39,268 bases of DNA from an uncultured Anaerotruncus sp. (GCA_944385965.1 CALWZG010000031.1:1-39268), one strand, 5' to 3'. Shown: positions 16,933-25,706, counted from the stretch's first letter. Translations and numbers: made by a program. Notes: a model not told the origin generated them from the sequence alone.

Positions 16933-16969
16933 AAAGGAAAAGGCCCGGAGCGCGATGCGGCTCCAGGCC
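16933..16969 (-). terminator. Terminator of the tRNA-Leu transcript
   Basis: On the minus strand GGCCTGGAGC and GCTCCGGGCC form a 10-bp stem (one G-U pair) followed by TTTTCCTTT, seven bases after the tRNA CCA end. Confidence 0.8.
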
Positions 16970-16975
16970 CCTGCC

Positions 16976-17057
16976 TGGTGCGGAAGATGGGACTTGAACC
17001 CACACACCGAAGTACCGGCTCCTAAGACCGGCGCGTCTGCCATTCCGCCACTTCCGC
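16976..17057 (-). tRNA. tRNA-Leu (anticodon UAG)
   Basis: The acceptor stem is GCGGAAG/CTTCCGC and the CCA end is encoded. The D arm is GCGGAATGGCAGACGC. The anticodon stem CCGGT/GCCGG holds the loop CTTAGGA, giving UAG. The variable arm is short for a leucine tRNA (about 10-12 nt), and the T arm is GTGGG-TTCAAGT-CCCAT. It is the last of three tRNA-Leu-like units on the minus strand and the only complete one. Confidence 0.9.
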
Positions 17058-17354
17058 AAATGTGGGCGGCACAGCGTGCCGCTTTTTGTTTCCCCTCTAT
17101 TTTTACTCGGGGAAGGCACCCGAGACGGAGATTTTCACTTCATCCGTATTTATCAAAACAGGCATCGCCTGCTTTTATTAAAAATAGAAAGAAGAATTTG
17201 AGAAGTGCGAAATCCGGGGGCTGACTTTGTCAGTCTGCGATTTCAGCGCACAGAGTGCGATGAAATCGCGAATTTTTATCTGCACATAAATTGCCTTGTT
17301 GAGTGGAAAGCCTTGTACGAGAAGCTGCTGGTCAAACCCTAAGCGAAAATTCTC
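17058..17354. other. Spacer with a leader-like unit of the tRNA array
   Basis: 17087-17170 resembles 17437-17520 (TTTCCCCTCT, a hairpin-like CGGGG/CACCCG block, TATCAAAACAGG), the stretch upstream of the next tRNA-like copy. No ORF is supported. Confidence 0.5.
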
Positions 17355-17408
17355 CACTGAGGTGACAGCACCTAAATCTAGCGCGTCTGCCAATTCCGCC
17401 ATATCCGC
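17355..17408 (-). pseudogene. Truncated tRNA-Leu(UAG), copy 2
   Basis: On the minus strand it starts GCGGATATGGCGGAATTGGC and has the leucine D arm and the anticodon loop with TAG. It then leaves the tRNA fold at ...TTTAGGTGCTGTCACC, with no 3' anticodon strand, T arm or acceptor. A 55-bp segment including it (17355-17409) is identical to 17561-17615. Confidence 0.7.
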
Positions 17409-17560
17409 AAGTATATGCGGCATCACCTGCCGCTGTTTGTTTCCCTCTACTTTTACACGGGGAGGGCACCCGGGGCGGGGCGTTACACCTGCTCCGCATC
17501 TATCAAAACAGGGTGACCTGCTCTGACCCATTTTGGGGGCGGGAAGGGCCTTTGATTTTA

Positions 17561-17614
17561 CACTGAGGTGACAGCACCTAAATCTAGCGCGTCTGCCAAT
17601 TCCGCCATATCCGC
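17561..17614 (-). pseudogene. Truncated tRNA-Leu(UAG), copy 3
   Basis: It is identical to copy 2 across 55 bp, including the non-tRNA tail after the anticodon loop, and lies 206 bp away. The flanks diverge at the tail end, but a related leader block (TTTTACACGGGGAGGG) is kept on the other side. Confidence 0.7.
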
Positions 17615-17763
17615 ATATTCATCCCTCTGCTTTTACACGGGGAGGGTTACCCGAGAAAGTTTGACATCCCTCATTCAGAGGAGTATCGTTGTTATTATAA
17701 CTGATTCAAGTATGGGTGTCAACCTTTCAGCTATATTCAGATGTTCCAACGGAAAACGCTCTG

Positions 17764-17792
17764 TTGTACTTTTTTTCTAAACATGATAAAAT
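17764..17792 (+). promoter_or_regulatory. Promoter of the SorC-family regulator
   Basis: TTGTAC (17764-17769), a 17-bp spacer and TAAAAT (17787-17792), 58 bp before the GTG start. Confidence 0.5.
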
Positions 17793-17849
17793 AAGCCCAC
17801 AAACAATGGATTTGACTTTATCACATAGTTTCATGAAAGAGGAATCACC

Positions 17850-18776
17850 GTGAGAATCAGCGAGGAAAAGCAAAAGCGGCTGGCTTATGTGGCACGTCAA
17901 TACTATCTGGAAGGGCGCAAGCAAAGCGACATTGCCAAGGAATTGGGGGTATCCCGTCCTTTGATCAGCCGCATGCTGTCCGAAGCCAAAAATTATGGAG
18001 TGGTGGAAATCACCATCCATGAGCCTGAGAATGGTCAGGAAAACTTGCTGTCCAGGCTCTGCGAAATCAGCTCCATAAAAGGAGGTTTTTTGGTGGAGGA
18101 TGGGGAGAATGATTACCTGACAAACCGGTTTCTTTCTCAGGGGGCCATAAATTTAATAGAACAGTTGGGAACCAGAAAATTGGGCATCGGATGGGGACAT
18201 TTTGTGGGACAGCTAGTGGAGAGACTGGAAGAATCCCCCCGATTGAACAGCACGGTAAAAGATGTTTGCCCTCTGGTGGGAAACGCCAGTATTCCCATCC
18301 GAAACTATCAATCAAATGAGAATGTGCGCCTCATCGCCCAACAATTGGGGGCCACTCCTCATTTTCTATACCTGCCAGCCCTGCCGGAAAGCCTTGAGGA
18401 AAAACAGGTCCTTTGCTCCACCGAATTATATAAGCAGATTTATCACCAGTGGCAGAGGATAGATACAGCCTTTGTCAATATTGGAAATTACCCCTCCACC
18501 CCCGATTTCGCCTCGGTGGCCCGGTATGGGAATCGACTGCACCAGCAAAAGGCCTGTGGCCGTATGCTGGCCTATTATTTTAATCCTGAGGGAACCATCA
18601 TTCAATCCGAACAGGATTTCGCCATTCAGATTCCTTTGGAAGTGCTGCGGGATTGCCCCAATGTGGTGGGAGTCTGCTCGGCTAACACCAGTACCAAAGC
18701 CTTTCTTGGAGCGCTGCGCACAGGATACTTCACTCATGTGGTGGTCCGTTCCCAATTGGTTCGGGAGTTCTTTTGA
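17850..18776 (+). CDS. SorC/DeoR-type sugar-binding transcriptional regulator
   Basis: GTG 17850 follows AGAGGA by six bases. The 308-residue length fits the SorC family. Residues 15-55 are the helix-turn-helix (YYLEGRKQSDIAKELGVSRP, then LISRMLSEAK). From about residue 80 comes the sugar-phosphate-binding domain, with GIGWG in the NAD-like nucleotide-binding position and a C-terminal segment NVVGVCSANTSTKAFLGALR typical of the family. It is followed by its own terminator and lies directly upstream of the dhaL-dhaK-VOC operon, which it probably controls in response to a phosphorylated keto-sugar. Confidence 0.88.
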   Translation: MRISEEKQKRLAYVARQYYLEGRKQSDIAKELGVSRPLISRMLSEAKNYGVVEITIHEPENGQENLLSRLCEISSIKGGFLVEDGENDYLTNRFLSQGAINLIEQLGTRKLGIGWGHFVGQLVERLEESPRLNSTVKDVCPLVGNASIPIRNYQSNENVRLIAQQLGATPHFLYLPALPESLEEKQVLCSTELYKQIYHQWQRIDTAFVNIGNYPSTPDFASVARYGNRLHQQKACGRMLAYYFNPEGTIIQSEQDFAIQIPLEVLRDCPNVVGVCSANTSTKAFLGALRTGYFTHVVVRSQLVREFF

Positions 18777-18793
18777 TAAAGTGTAACATATGT

Positions 18794-18836
18794 AACCACT
18801 TTCCATGTTTCAAAAATGGAAAGTGGTTATTTTTTA
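18794..18836 (+). terminator. Terminator of the SorC gene
   Basis: AACCACTTTCCAT pairs perfectly with ATGGAAAGTGGTT around a 9-nt loop, followed by ATTTTTTATT. Confidence 0.9.
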
Positions 18837-18897
18837 TTCAATTTATCTACTTTTTATCGCTTTTATTTTTCTATAATATAGAATCTGCGCAAAAATA

Positions 18898-18926
18898 TTG
18901 ACATGCGTTACCTGCGGTGCTAGTAT
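18898..18926 (+). promoter_or_regulatory. Promoter of the dhaL-dhaK operon
   Basis: A perfect TTGACA (18898-18903), a 17-bp spacer and TAGTAT (18921-18926). Downstream, CCAAT-N15-ATTGG (18933-18957) with TGTTAC inside is a candidate SorC site. GTAAC motifs also flank the start of the preceding terminator. Confidence 0.65.
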
Positions 18927-18976
18927 GAATTTACCAATGTTACAGTTTATCGGATTGGCGTGAGGAGGCAGCTTCT

Positions 18977-19594
18977 ATGACAATTGCTCGGGCTGAAATC
19001 GCAGCTATGCTCCTATCCGCCGCAAAATTGCTGGCGGAAAATACACAACAGCTCAGTGAAATCGACTCCAAATTCGGGGATGGGGACCATGGAATCACCA
19101 TCGGTAAAATCGCAAAATTGATTCAGGAACAGGTTCCTCAGTGGGGAGAACGTTCCATCCATGATTTTTTGGATGATTTGGGTATGGCCATCATGGAGGT
19201 CAAAGGCGGGTCCGCTGGTCCTCTCTATGGCACGATGATAGGCGGGCTGGGCGCCAAACTTGGTGAAACTGAAAACCAGCTGGACGCTGAGGGCGTTAAG
19301 CGCATGTTCGCAGGATGCCTGGAGGAAATGGAGGACATCACCACCGCCAAGGTGGGCGACAAAACCATGATGGACGCTTTGATTCCTGCGGTAGAGGCGG
19401 CCCAATCCTGTCAAGGGGATATTCCGGAAATTTTGAAGGCTGCCGCTGAGGCCGCACAGGCCGGCGCTAAGGCCAGTGAGGGGTATGTGTCCAAATTTGG
19501 CAGAGCCCGCAGCTATAAGGAGCAGACCATTGGAACCCCTGACGCGGGAGCTGTCTCCACAGCCTTGTTTATCCAGGGATTTGCCAACGGATGA
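18977..19594 (+). CDS. dhaL: DhaL-like dihydroxyacetone kinase ADP-binding subunit
   Basis: ATG 18977 follows GAGGAGGCAG. The 205 residues match DhaL in length and motif order: DSKFGDGDHGITIG near residue 30 (Asp residues that bind Mg-nucleotide), GGSAGPLYGTM near 78, VGDKTMMDALIPA near 130, and GRARSYKEQTIGTPDAGA at the C-terminus. DhaL carries the nucleotide that phosphorylates the ketose held covalently by DhaK. It precedes dhaK by 43 bp. No DhaM phosphotransfer subunit is seen nearby, so the pair may use free ATP or a DhaM encoded elsewhere. The substrate could be dihydroxyacetone or a tetrulose or similar short ketose. Confidence 0.85.
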   Translation: MTIARAEIAAMLLSAAKLLAENTQQLSEIDSKFGDGDHGITIGKIAKLIQEQVPQWGERSIHDFLDDLGMAIMEVKGGSAGPLYGTMIGGLGAKLGETENQLDAEGVKRMFAGCLEEMEDITTAKVGDKTMMDALIPAVEAAQSCQGDIPEILKAAAEAAQAGAKASEGYVSKFGRARSYKEQTIGTPDAGAVSTALFIQGFANG

Positions 19595-19637
19595 TAAGCC
19601 TTTAAAGACAATTTTTACACCTGGGAGGAGAAGCCAT

Positions 19638-20636
19638 ATGAAAATGAAAAAGTTTATCAACGCTCCTGAAAATTTGACCGATGAGCTTCTGGACGGTTTG
19701 GTAGCCGCCAATCGGGGGCTGATTCGCCGCGGAGAGCAGAACATGATTATCAATCAGGCCCTGGATACCGCTGACCGGGTTACCATCGTCACCCAGGGAG
19801 GTTCCGGCCACGAACCCGCTATCTCCGGCTTTGTGGGGGAAGGCATGGTGGATATTTCTGTGGTTGGGGATATCTTCGCCGCTCCTGGCCCTCAGGCTTG
19901 TGTGGATGCCATCAAATTGGCAGACAAAGGAAAAGGCGTTCTGTATATTGTTTTGAATCACGCTGGGGATATGCTTACCGGAAACCTCACCATGAAGCAA
20001 TGCAAAAAATTGGGGCTGCATGTGGTAAAGCTGGTCACCCAGGAAGATGTGTCCAACGCCCCCAGAGACCAGTCCGATGACCGTCGTGGCCTGGTGGGAT
20101 GCATCCCTACCTATAAAATCGCCGGCGCGGCTGCCGCCGAAGGTAAGAGCCTGGAAGAAGTAGCGGCCATCGCCCAACGGTTTGCGGACAATATGGCCAC
20201 TTTGGCGGTGGCTGTGCGAGGGGCTACCCATCCCTCTACCGGAGCCGCTTTAGCCGACTTGGGAGAGGACGACATGGAAATCGGTATGGGCCAGCATGGA
20301 GAGGGCGGCGGTGGACGCCAGCCCATGAAATCCGCTGACGAAACCGCCGAAATTATGGTGAACGCTCTGGTGAAGGACATCGGTATCCAGTCCGGTGAAA
20401 AGGTGATGCTGATTATCAATGGTTCCGGCGCCACCACCCTGATGGAGCAGCTGATTATCTATCGGAAAGCGGAGCAGGTGCTGAACCAGCAGGGCATCCA
20501 AGTGGTAGCCAATTATGTGGGTGAGCTGCTGACCGTTCAGGAACAGGCAGGTTTCCAGATGTTCATGGCCCGGATGGATGACGAACTGCTCCGTCTGTGG
20601 AACGCTCCATGCAAAACCCCCTACCTGACCAAATAA
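19638..20636 (+). CDS. dhaK: DhaK-like dihydroxyacetone kinase substrate subunit
   Basis: ATG 19638 follows GGGAGGAGAAG; the frame is open 160 bp further upstream, but that overlaps dhaL. The 332 residues have DhaK motifs in order: QGGSGHEPA (about 53-61), NHAGDMLTGN (the GD loop), DRRGLVGCIPTYKIAGAAAA, and GMGQHGEGG with a His near residue 220. In DhaK a His at this place forms the hemiaminal bond with the keto group. The usual GIHGEPG is altered to GQHGEGGGG, and the DhaK GKGM loop reads GEGM, which suggests a variant substrate such as a longer ketose. It lies in an operon with dhaL and a VOC protein. Confidence 0.85.
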   Translation: MKMKKFINAPENLTDELLDGLVAANRGLIRRGEQNMIINQALDTADRVTIVTQGGSGHEPAISGFVGEGMVDISVVGDIFAAPGPQACVDAIKLADKGKGVLYIVLNHAGDMLTGNLTMKQCKKLGLHVVKLVTQEDVSNAPRDQSDDRRGLVGCIPTYKIAGAAAAEGKSLEEVAAIAQRFADNMATLAVAVRGATHPSTGAALADLGEDDMEIGMGQHGEGGGGRQPMKSADETAEIMVNALVKDIGIQSGEKVMLIINGSGATTLMEQLIIYRKAEQVLNQQGIQVVANYVGELLTVQEQAGFQMFMARMDDELLRLWNAPCKTPYLTK

Positions 20637-20691
20637 GCCTTTACCACAGCCAACACCCAAGGATTCATTTCAACAAAGAAAGGGGATTTTT

Positions 20692-21012
20692 ATGTCCGCT
20701 ACCTATATGCATATTGGAATTCCCATCACCAACCGCAAGCCTAATATGACTTATAATCCTGACGGAAAATTCTGGTTCAGCCAGGTGGATGACTATGATT
20801 ATAAAATCGAGTATCTGAAATTTGAGGAAGGGACCCCCTTCCCCGAGGTGCTTCATAGGAATCCCCATGTGGCCTACAAGGTAGACGACCTGGAAAAATA
20901 CATAGAGGACGCGGACCAGGTGATCTGCGGACCTATGGCGGCCAATGAAACGGCCCGTCTGGCCTTTGTCTGGAAGGATGGGGCGATTCTGGAGCTTTAT
21001 CAGGAAGTTTAA
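20692..21012 (+). CDS. VOC (glyoxalase/bleomycin-resistance) fold protein
   Basis: ATG 20692 follows AAAGGGGAT, 55 bp after dhaK. The 106-residue protein has the two beta-alpha-beta-beta-beta units of the VOC fold. Candidate metal ligands are His in YMHIGIPI (residue ~6), His in RNPHVAYKVDD (~58) and Glu in AILELYQEV near the C-terminus. Its place at the end of a ketose-kinase operon suggests an isomerase or epimerase on the same sugar, or removal of methylglyoxal formed from triose. Neither can be decided from sequence. Confidence 0.7.
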   Translation: MSATYMHIGIPITNRKPNMTYNPDGKFWFSQVDDYDYKIEYLKFEEGTPFPEVLHRNPHVAYKVDDLEKYIEDADQVICGPMAANETARLAFVWKDGAILELYQEV

Positions 21013-21048
21013 ATCCTCTTGCACAAAAAGATTCCCAACAGATAAAAG

Positions 21049-21079
21049 CGGTGAGCTTTCAAAGGCTCACCGTTTTTTT
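21049..21079 (+). terminator. Terminator of the dha operon
   Basis: CGGTGAGC pairs with GCTCACCG around an 8-nt loop, followed by seven T. Confidence 0.92.
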
Positions 21080-21122
21080 ATTGCTTCAGATTTTCCACAA
21101 ATTTTTAAAAACCTGTGGAAAA

Positions 21123-22238
21123 TCAAAAGGCCTCCAAAAGGGTTCCGATCACCGTGTTGGACACCAGAAACCCCTGGGTGGTGAGCCGGATGCCCTGCTG
21201 GTCGGCTACAATCAGCTGCGAGGGAAGCTCCCCCGCCCGCCGCCTCAGGGGGGTGGGGTCGTATTGGGGATAACGTTGGGCCAGTTGGTCCCAGCGCACC
21301 CCCTCCGACAACCGCAGGCGCAGCATCACATATTCCTCCAGGGAGCCTCCCAGCCCATCCTCCCGGAGCAAGTTCCAGGGGTTGGAGGCTTTCAAAAAGC
21401 CCTCCAAATCCCTGGGGAAAAACCGCCGCTGCCCCTGGATGAAGGAGTGGGCTGCCGGCCCAAGGCCCAAATATTCCTGGCAGTCCCAGTACCGCCAGTT
21501 GTGCTGGGCAATCTGGCCCCATCGCTGAAAGTTACTGATTTCATACTGCTGGAAACCAGCGGCCGCCAAAGCCTCCACCGCCTCCAGATAAAAGTCCGCC
21601 TGACCATCCTCGTCAGGGCATTGGGTTTCCATATGGTTTTGGGCGAAGGGGGTCCCCGGCTCGATTTTCAGCAAATAGGCAGAGACATGGCCCACCCCCA
21701 ACCGGGCGCAGGTATCCACCGCCCTGTGAATATCCTCCAGGGTTTGGCCGGGGGTAGCCAGCATCAAATCTAGGGAAATCCGCTGAAAACCCGCCCGCTG
21801 GGCCGCTTCCACCCCCTCCTCAGTCATCCTGGCGGTATGGCGGCGGCCCAAAACCCGTAGTTGCTGGTCGCTGACGCTCTGCATCCCCATAGAAATCCGG
21901 TTGGCTCCCCCTTCCCGCAGCTGCCGCAGCTCCTCTTCCATGGCTAGGACGGGATTACATTCCACCGTGATTTCCGCCTGGGGCTTCCAGGAGATATGCC
22001 GATGGATGGCCTCCAAAATACGGTTCAGCCGTTTGGCCCCCAATGCGGAGGGGGTGCCGCCCCCAAAATAGATGGTTTCCAAAGGTTCCATAGGAAAAGG
22101 CAGCCGCTCCAAAGCCGCCAGCAGTTTTTCTACATACCGGTCCATCAAATCTTCCTGGGCGGGCAGGGAATAAAAGTCACAGTAAGGGCATTTCTGGACA
22201 CAGAATGGGATATGCAGATAAAGGGATTGACAAGCCAT
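21123..22238 (-). CDS. hemW: Radical SAM heme chaperone HemW
   Basis: The start is ATG 22238 after CAGGAGGAAGGCT. The protein has 371 residues, the normal length. Near the N-terminus LYLHIPFCVQKCPYCDFYS gives the CxxxCxxC iron-sulfur site, with the extra Phe-Cys pattern of HemW rather than true HemN. GGGTPSAL, ITVECNP and GMQSVSDQ follow as radical SAM strands, and the C-terminal HemN domain ends with QGIRLTTQGFLVSN. HemW binds heme and delivers it to target proteins, and is often annotated as coproporphyrinogen oxidase. It follows lepA, as in many Firmicutes, but after a terminator. Confidence 0.93.
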   Translation of the reverse strand: MACQSLYLHIPFCVQKCPYCDFYSLPAQEDLMDRYVEKLLAALERLPFPMEPLETIYFGGGTPSALGAKRLNRILEAIHRHISWKPQAEITVECNPVLAMEEELRQLREGGANRISMGMQSVSDQQLRVLGRRHTARMTEEGVEAAQRAGFQRISLDLMLATPGQTLEDIHRAVDTCARLGVGHVSAYLLKIEPGTPFAQNHMETQCPDEDGQADFYLEAVEALAAAGFQQYEISNFQRWGQIAQHNWRYWDCQEYLGLGPAAHSFIQGQRRFFPRDLEGFLKASNPWNLLREDGLGGSLEEYVMLRLRLSEGVRWDQLAQRYPQYDPTPLRRRAGELPSQLIVADQQGIRLTTQGFLVSNTVIGTLLEAF

Positions 22239-22251
22239 AGCCTTCCTCCTG

Positions 22252-22281
22252 AAAAAGCCTCCCAGCCAATGGCTGGGAGGC
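22252..22281 (-). terminator. Terminator between lepA and hemW
   Basis: On the minus strand GCCTCCCAGCC-ATT-GGCTGGGAGGC is followed by TTTTTC, and the hemW ribosome site starts at once after the T-run. A second hairpin, CCCGCC/GGCGGG, lies at about 22305-22328. Some read-through or an independent hemW promoter is expected. Confidence 0.88.
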
Positions 22282-22343
22282 TGTGTAAACCGGGTTGAAA
22301 ACACCCCGCCTTTTGGAAAACCGGCGGGAAAAGCTGGCGCCCC

Positions 22344-24158
22344 TTAATCTTGGGAATCCAGCTTGAGGACTGCGGTAAAGGCCTCCGGGGGAACCGACAC
22401 CGACCCCAGCTGACGCATCCGCTTCTTGCCCTCCTTCTGCTTTTCCAGCAGCTTCTTTTTCCGGGTGATGTCGCCGCCGTAGCACTTGGCCAGTACGTCC
22501 TTGCGCATGGCTTTCACCGTCTCACGGGCGATGACCTTCCCCCCAATGGCCGCTTGGATGGGAACCTCAAACAGCTGTCTTGGAATATTCTCCTTCAGGT
22601 TCTCGCAGATACGGCGAGCCCGTGGATAGGCTTTGTCCGCATGGGCGATGAAGGACAAGGCGTCCACCACTTCCCCATTCAGCAGGATGTCCAGCTTCAC
22701 CAGCTTGGAATCCCGGTACCCAATCAGCTCATAGTCAAAGGAAGCGTATCCCTTGGTGCGGGATTTCAAAGCGTCAAAGAAGTCATAAACAATCTCATTC
22801 AGGGGCAGCTCATAGTGCAGCTCCACCCGGTCGGTATCCAGATACTTGGTGTCCAGATAGATGCCCCGCCGGTCCTGGCACAGCTCCATAATATTGCCGA
22901 TATAGGCAGTGGGGGTGAAGATGTTGGCCTTCACGAAAGGCTCCTGGGCGGAGGAGATTTGGGCCGGGTCAGGATAGCTGGTGGGGTTGTCAATCCAAAG
23001 CTCCTCCCCGTTGGTCATGATAAGCTTATAAATAACACTGGGCAGGGTGGTGACAATATCCAGATTGAACTCCCGCTCCAGCCGCTCCTGGATGATTTCC
23101 ATATGGAGAAGCCCCAAGAAGCCGCACCGGAATCCAAACCCCAAGGCGATGGAGGTTTCCGGCTCAAAGGAAAGGGAGGCGTCATTCAGCTGAAGCTTTT
23201 CCAGGGCGTCCCGTAAATCCGGGTACTTGGCCCCATCCAGAGGATAAATACCGGAAAAGACCATGGGCTGTACCTTCCGGTAACCGGGAAGGGGCTCAGC
23301 GGCAGGGTTGTCCACCCCGGTCACCGTGTCGCCCACAGCGGTATCCTGCACCGTTTTGATGGAAGCGGTGAGATACCCCACCTGCCCGGCGAACAGTTCC
23401 TGCTGAGGCACCAGGGTGGTGGCCCCCATGACACCGCACTCCACCACATTGAATTCCGCCCCGGTAGCCATCATGCGGATGGTCATGCCCGGCCGGATAA
23501 CCCCGTCCTTCACCCGCAGGTAGACAATAACCCCTTTGTAGCTGTCATAATAACTGTCGAAAATCAGCGCCCGCAGAGGAGCGGATTCGTCCCCTTTTGG
23601 GGCGGGAATGTCGGTGACAATCCGCTCCAGCACCTGATGGATGTTCTCCCCGGTTTTGGCGGAGATGCGGGGGGCATCCAAACAGGGCAGGCCAATCACA
23701 TCCTCCACCTCATGGGCCACCCGCTCCGGGTCGGCGGCGGGCAGGTCAATCTTGTTGATGACCGGCATCACCTCCAGGTCATGCTCAATGGCCAGATAGG
23801 TGTTGGCAAGAGTCTGGGCCTCTATGCCCTGGGAAGCGTCCACAATCAGAACCGCTCCCTCACAGGCGGCCAGGGAACGGGAAACCTCATAGTTGAAGTC
23901 TACATGGCCGGGGGTGTCAATCAGATTAAAGGTATAGTCCTGCCCGTTGTCAGCGTGGTAGTTCAGGGTCACCGCCCGGGCCTTAATGGTGATGCCCCGT
24001 TCCCGCTCAATATCCATATTGTCCAGGATTTGGTCCTCCATGTCCCGCAGGCTGACCGCGGAGGTCTGCTCCAGGATGCGGTCCGCCAGGGTGCTTTTTC
24101 CATGGTCAATATGAGCGATAATACAAAAATTGCGGATATTTTCACGTCTGTCAGACAT
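22344..24158 (-). CDS. lepA: Elongation factor 4 (LepA)
   Basis: The start is ATG 24158 after ACGGAGGCAGCT. The 604 residues fit the family. GTPase motifs are AHIDHGKST (G1), DTPGHVDF (G3) and NKIDLPAAD (G4). The EF4-specific C-terminal domain ends [20 protein letters not shown]4 back-translocates stalled ribosomes. It has its own promoter upstream, and hemW follows. Confidence 0.97.
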   Translation of the reverse strand: MSDRRENIRNFCIIAHIDHGKSTLADRILEQTSAVSLRDMEDQILDNMDIERERGITIKARAVTLNYHADNGQDYTFNLIDTPGHVDFNYEVSRSLAACEGAVLIVDASQGIEAQTLANTYLAIEHDLEVMPVINKIDLPAADPERVAHEVEDVIGLPCLDAPRISAKTGENIHQVLERIVTDIPAPKGDESAPLRALIFDSYYDSYKGVIVYLRVKDGVIRPGMTIRMMATGAEFNVVECGVMGATTLVPQQELFAGQVGYLTASIKTVQDTAVGDTVTGVDNPAAEPLPGYRKVQPMVFSGIYPLDGAKYPDLRDALEKLQLNDASLSFEPETSIALGFGFRCGFLGLLHMEIIQERLEREFNLDIVTTLPSVIYKLIMTNGEELWIDNPTSYPDPAQISSAQEPFVKANIFTPTAYIGNIMELCQDRRGIYLDTKYLDTDRVELHYELPLNEIVYDFFDALKSRTKGYASFDYELIGYRDSKLVKLDILLNGEVVDALSFIAHADKAYPRARRICENLKENIPRQLFEVPIQAAIGGKVIARETVKAMRKDVLAKCYGGDITRKKKLLEKQKEGKKRMRQLGSVSVPPEAFTAVLKLDSQD

Positions 24159-24206
24159 AGCTGCCTCCGTAACACAAATTACGCTTGAAAGCGTTTCTAA
24201 ATTTAA

Positions 24207-24236
24207 ATTATAGCATATCCCCAAGGGCTTGCGCAA
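24207..24236 (-). promoter_or_regulatory. lepA promoter
   Basis: On the minus strand TTGCGC, an 18-bp spacer and TATAAT (24212-24207), with a TGC just before the -10. A small perfect dyad, ACGCTT-GA-AAGCGT, lies in the leader at 24181-24194. Confidence 0.65.
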
Positions 24237-24262
24237 TACATGAAAACATCCCAAAACCGCAA

Positions 24263-24298
24263 GGAGCGGAAGGCGGTTTTTTCACCGCCTTCCGCTCC
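24263..24298 (-). terminator. Terminator of the VWA gene
   Basis: A perfect 14-bp stem, GGAGCGGAAGGCGG with its complement, and an 8-nt loop, 25 nt after the VWA stop. On the minus strand TTGCGGTTTT follows. Confidence 0.75.
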
Positions 24299-24323
24299 TG
24301 TTTATCAACAGGCAGAACCTCTG

Positions 24324-25706
24324 TCAATGAAACAGATTTCCAAGCTCACAGCATGGGTACCCGCTGTCGACGGAATGGGCCATCACCCTTGCCCGGAGAT
24401 TTCTGGGCTGACAGGGATTCAGAGAGTCCTTGCCGGATACACTTAAATCCTGAGGCAGGATGAAGGGGATACACTCCACCAGAATATCCCGGCAGCCAGG
24501 GTAAGAATGGGCAGGGATGGTCATGGTCTTCATCCCCCGCTGATGCTCCTCACCGTTGGCGTCCACCTCGGTGAGGATAACCGCCAGGGCTACCCGCTTA
24601 TGGGGACAGACCTTTTTGATGGTCACATCCAGCTGAAGAATTTGCCCAGCGTCTTCCAGGTAGGTGTTTCCCAGGTTGACAGATACAATTCCCTCACAGC
24701 CGCTGACCGTCAAGTCCACCGGCTGGGGGCAGTCTGGACGAATCACAATGGGACAATCCACCTCCACGGTGGGGGCAGGAAAGACAACCACGTTTCCTTC
24801 GTTGTCCGAGTAGGTGATGGATTGGTTCACCAGCTTTTCACCGGAGCTGTGGGCGGTGTGCCGGATATAAAATTCCAAGGAAGCCCCTTCGTTGGCCGAA
24901 ACCCCAAGCTCCTGAATTTTCCATTTTAAGGCATCGCTGCCAAGGATGGAGGCGGTGCCTTTTGTGGGAATATCCATGCTGACAATAGCAAAATCAGGAT
25001 TCACCACCTCGTCAATCACAATATTGGTGGCCCCTGTATTGGAAATATTGGCAGCCAGGTTTTCAAACAAAGTTTGCAGTTGGTCATCGTCCGGTGTCAC
25101 CGCCACATGGGAAGCGTCCGGGTCGGTGGCCCATTCATTCCAAATCGCCACTTGGATTCCATTGGAACCTACCAGCCCAATACAGTAGATAATGATGCCT
25201 GAGGCCCTGGCAGCAGCGGCCACAGGGGCGGGAGGTAAGCCAGCGGTGGTTTTCCCGTCGGTGAACATGACCATTACCTTGGCATTGGTGGAAAGCGGGT
25301 CAAACAGCTGAGTCGCTTTTGAGAAGGCGTCAGCGTGGTTGGTGGAACCGCCGGCAACCAAAGAGGTAACCGCGCTTTTCAGAGATGCCACAGAGGTTAT
25401 CAGTGGAGCGTCTACGGTGGCGGTGTCAGCAAAGCTGACAATCCCTATCCGGCTGCCAGAACCGATGACCCCATCCTGAGCGCCGCCTGTGGCCTCAGAG
25501 ATGATGTCGATAAAGGTACTGGCGCCAGCTTTCATATTGGCCAGAGGACTTCCAGTCATGCTGCCGGAACGGTCCAATACCAGAACAATATCGGTAGGGT
25601 TTGAAACAATATCTGGGGAGGCCGAAAGGGCAAGTGTTACCTTCAGCACTCCGTCGCAATCTATGTGATCCAGGTTGATTTGTTTATTGGAACTTGTCAC
25701 ACCCAT
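24324..25706 (-). CDS. VWA-domain protein without signal peptide
   Basis: ATG 25706 follows ACAGGAGGAAACACTT. The 460 residues start with ~40 residues of beta-strand pattern, then a von Willebrand A domain (about 38-215). Its MIDAS motif is DRSGSMTGS, with the Thr in AGGSTN and Asp in FTDGKT, all metal ligands present. A second beta domain follows, and from about residue 320 comes a Cys-containing domain (CPQPVDLTVSGCEG, then CPHKRVALAVIL) that ends CCELGNLFH. No signal peptide, membrane segment or sorting motif is seen, so it is probably cytosolic or assembled on the spore surface. Single gene with its own terminator; function unknown. Confidence 0.8.
   Translation of the reverse strand: MGVTSSNKQINLDHIDCDGVLKVTLALSASPDIVSNPTDIVLVLDRSGSMTGSPLANMKAGASTFIDIISEATGGAQDGVIGSGSRIGIVSFADTATVDAPLITSVASLKSAVTSLVAGGSTNHADAFSKATQLFDPLSTNAKVMVMFTDGKTTAGLPPAPVAAAARASGIIIYCIGLVGSNGIQVAIWNEWATDPDASHVAVTPDDDQLQTLFENLAANISNTGATNIVIDEVVNPDFAIVSMDIPTKGTASILGSDALKWKIQELGVSANEGASLEFYIRHTAHSSGEKLVNQSITYSDNEGNVVVFPAPTVEVDCPIVIRPDCPQPVDLTVSGCEGIVSVNLGNTYLEDAGQILQLDVTIKKVCPHKRVALAVILTEVDANGEEHQRGMKTMTIPAHSYPGCRDILVECIPFILPQDLSVSGKDSLNPCQPRNLRARVMAHSVDSGYPCCELGNLFH

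Noticed and set aside
21051..21773. 240-codon plus-strand frame after the dha terminator
   Set aside because: It is antisense to hemW, whose radical SAM motifs on the minus strand are unambiguous.
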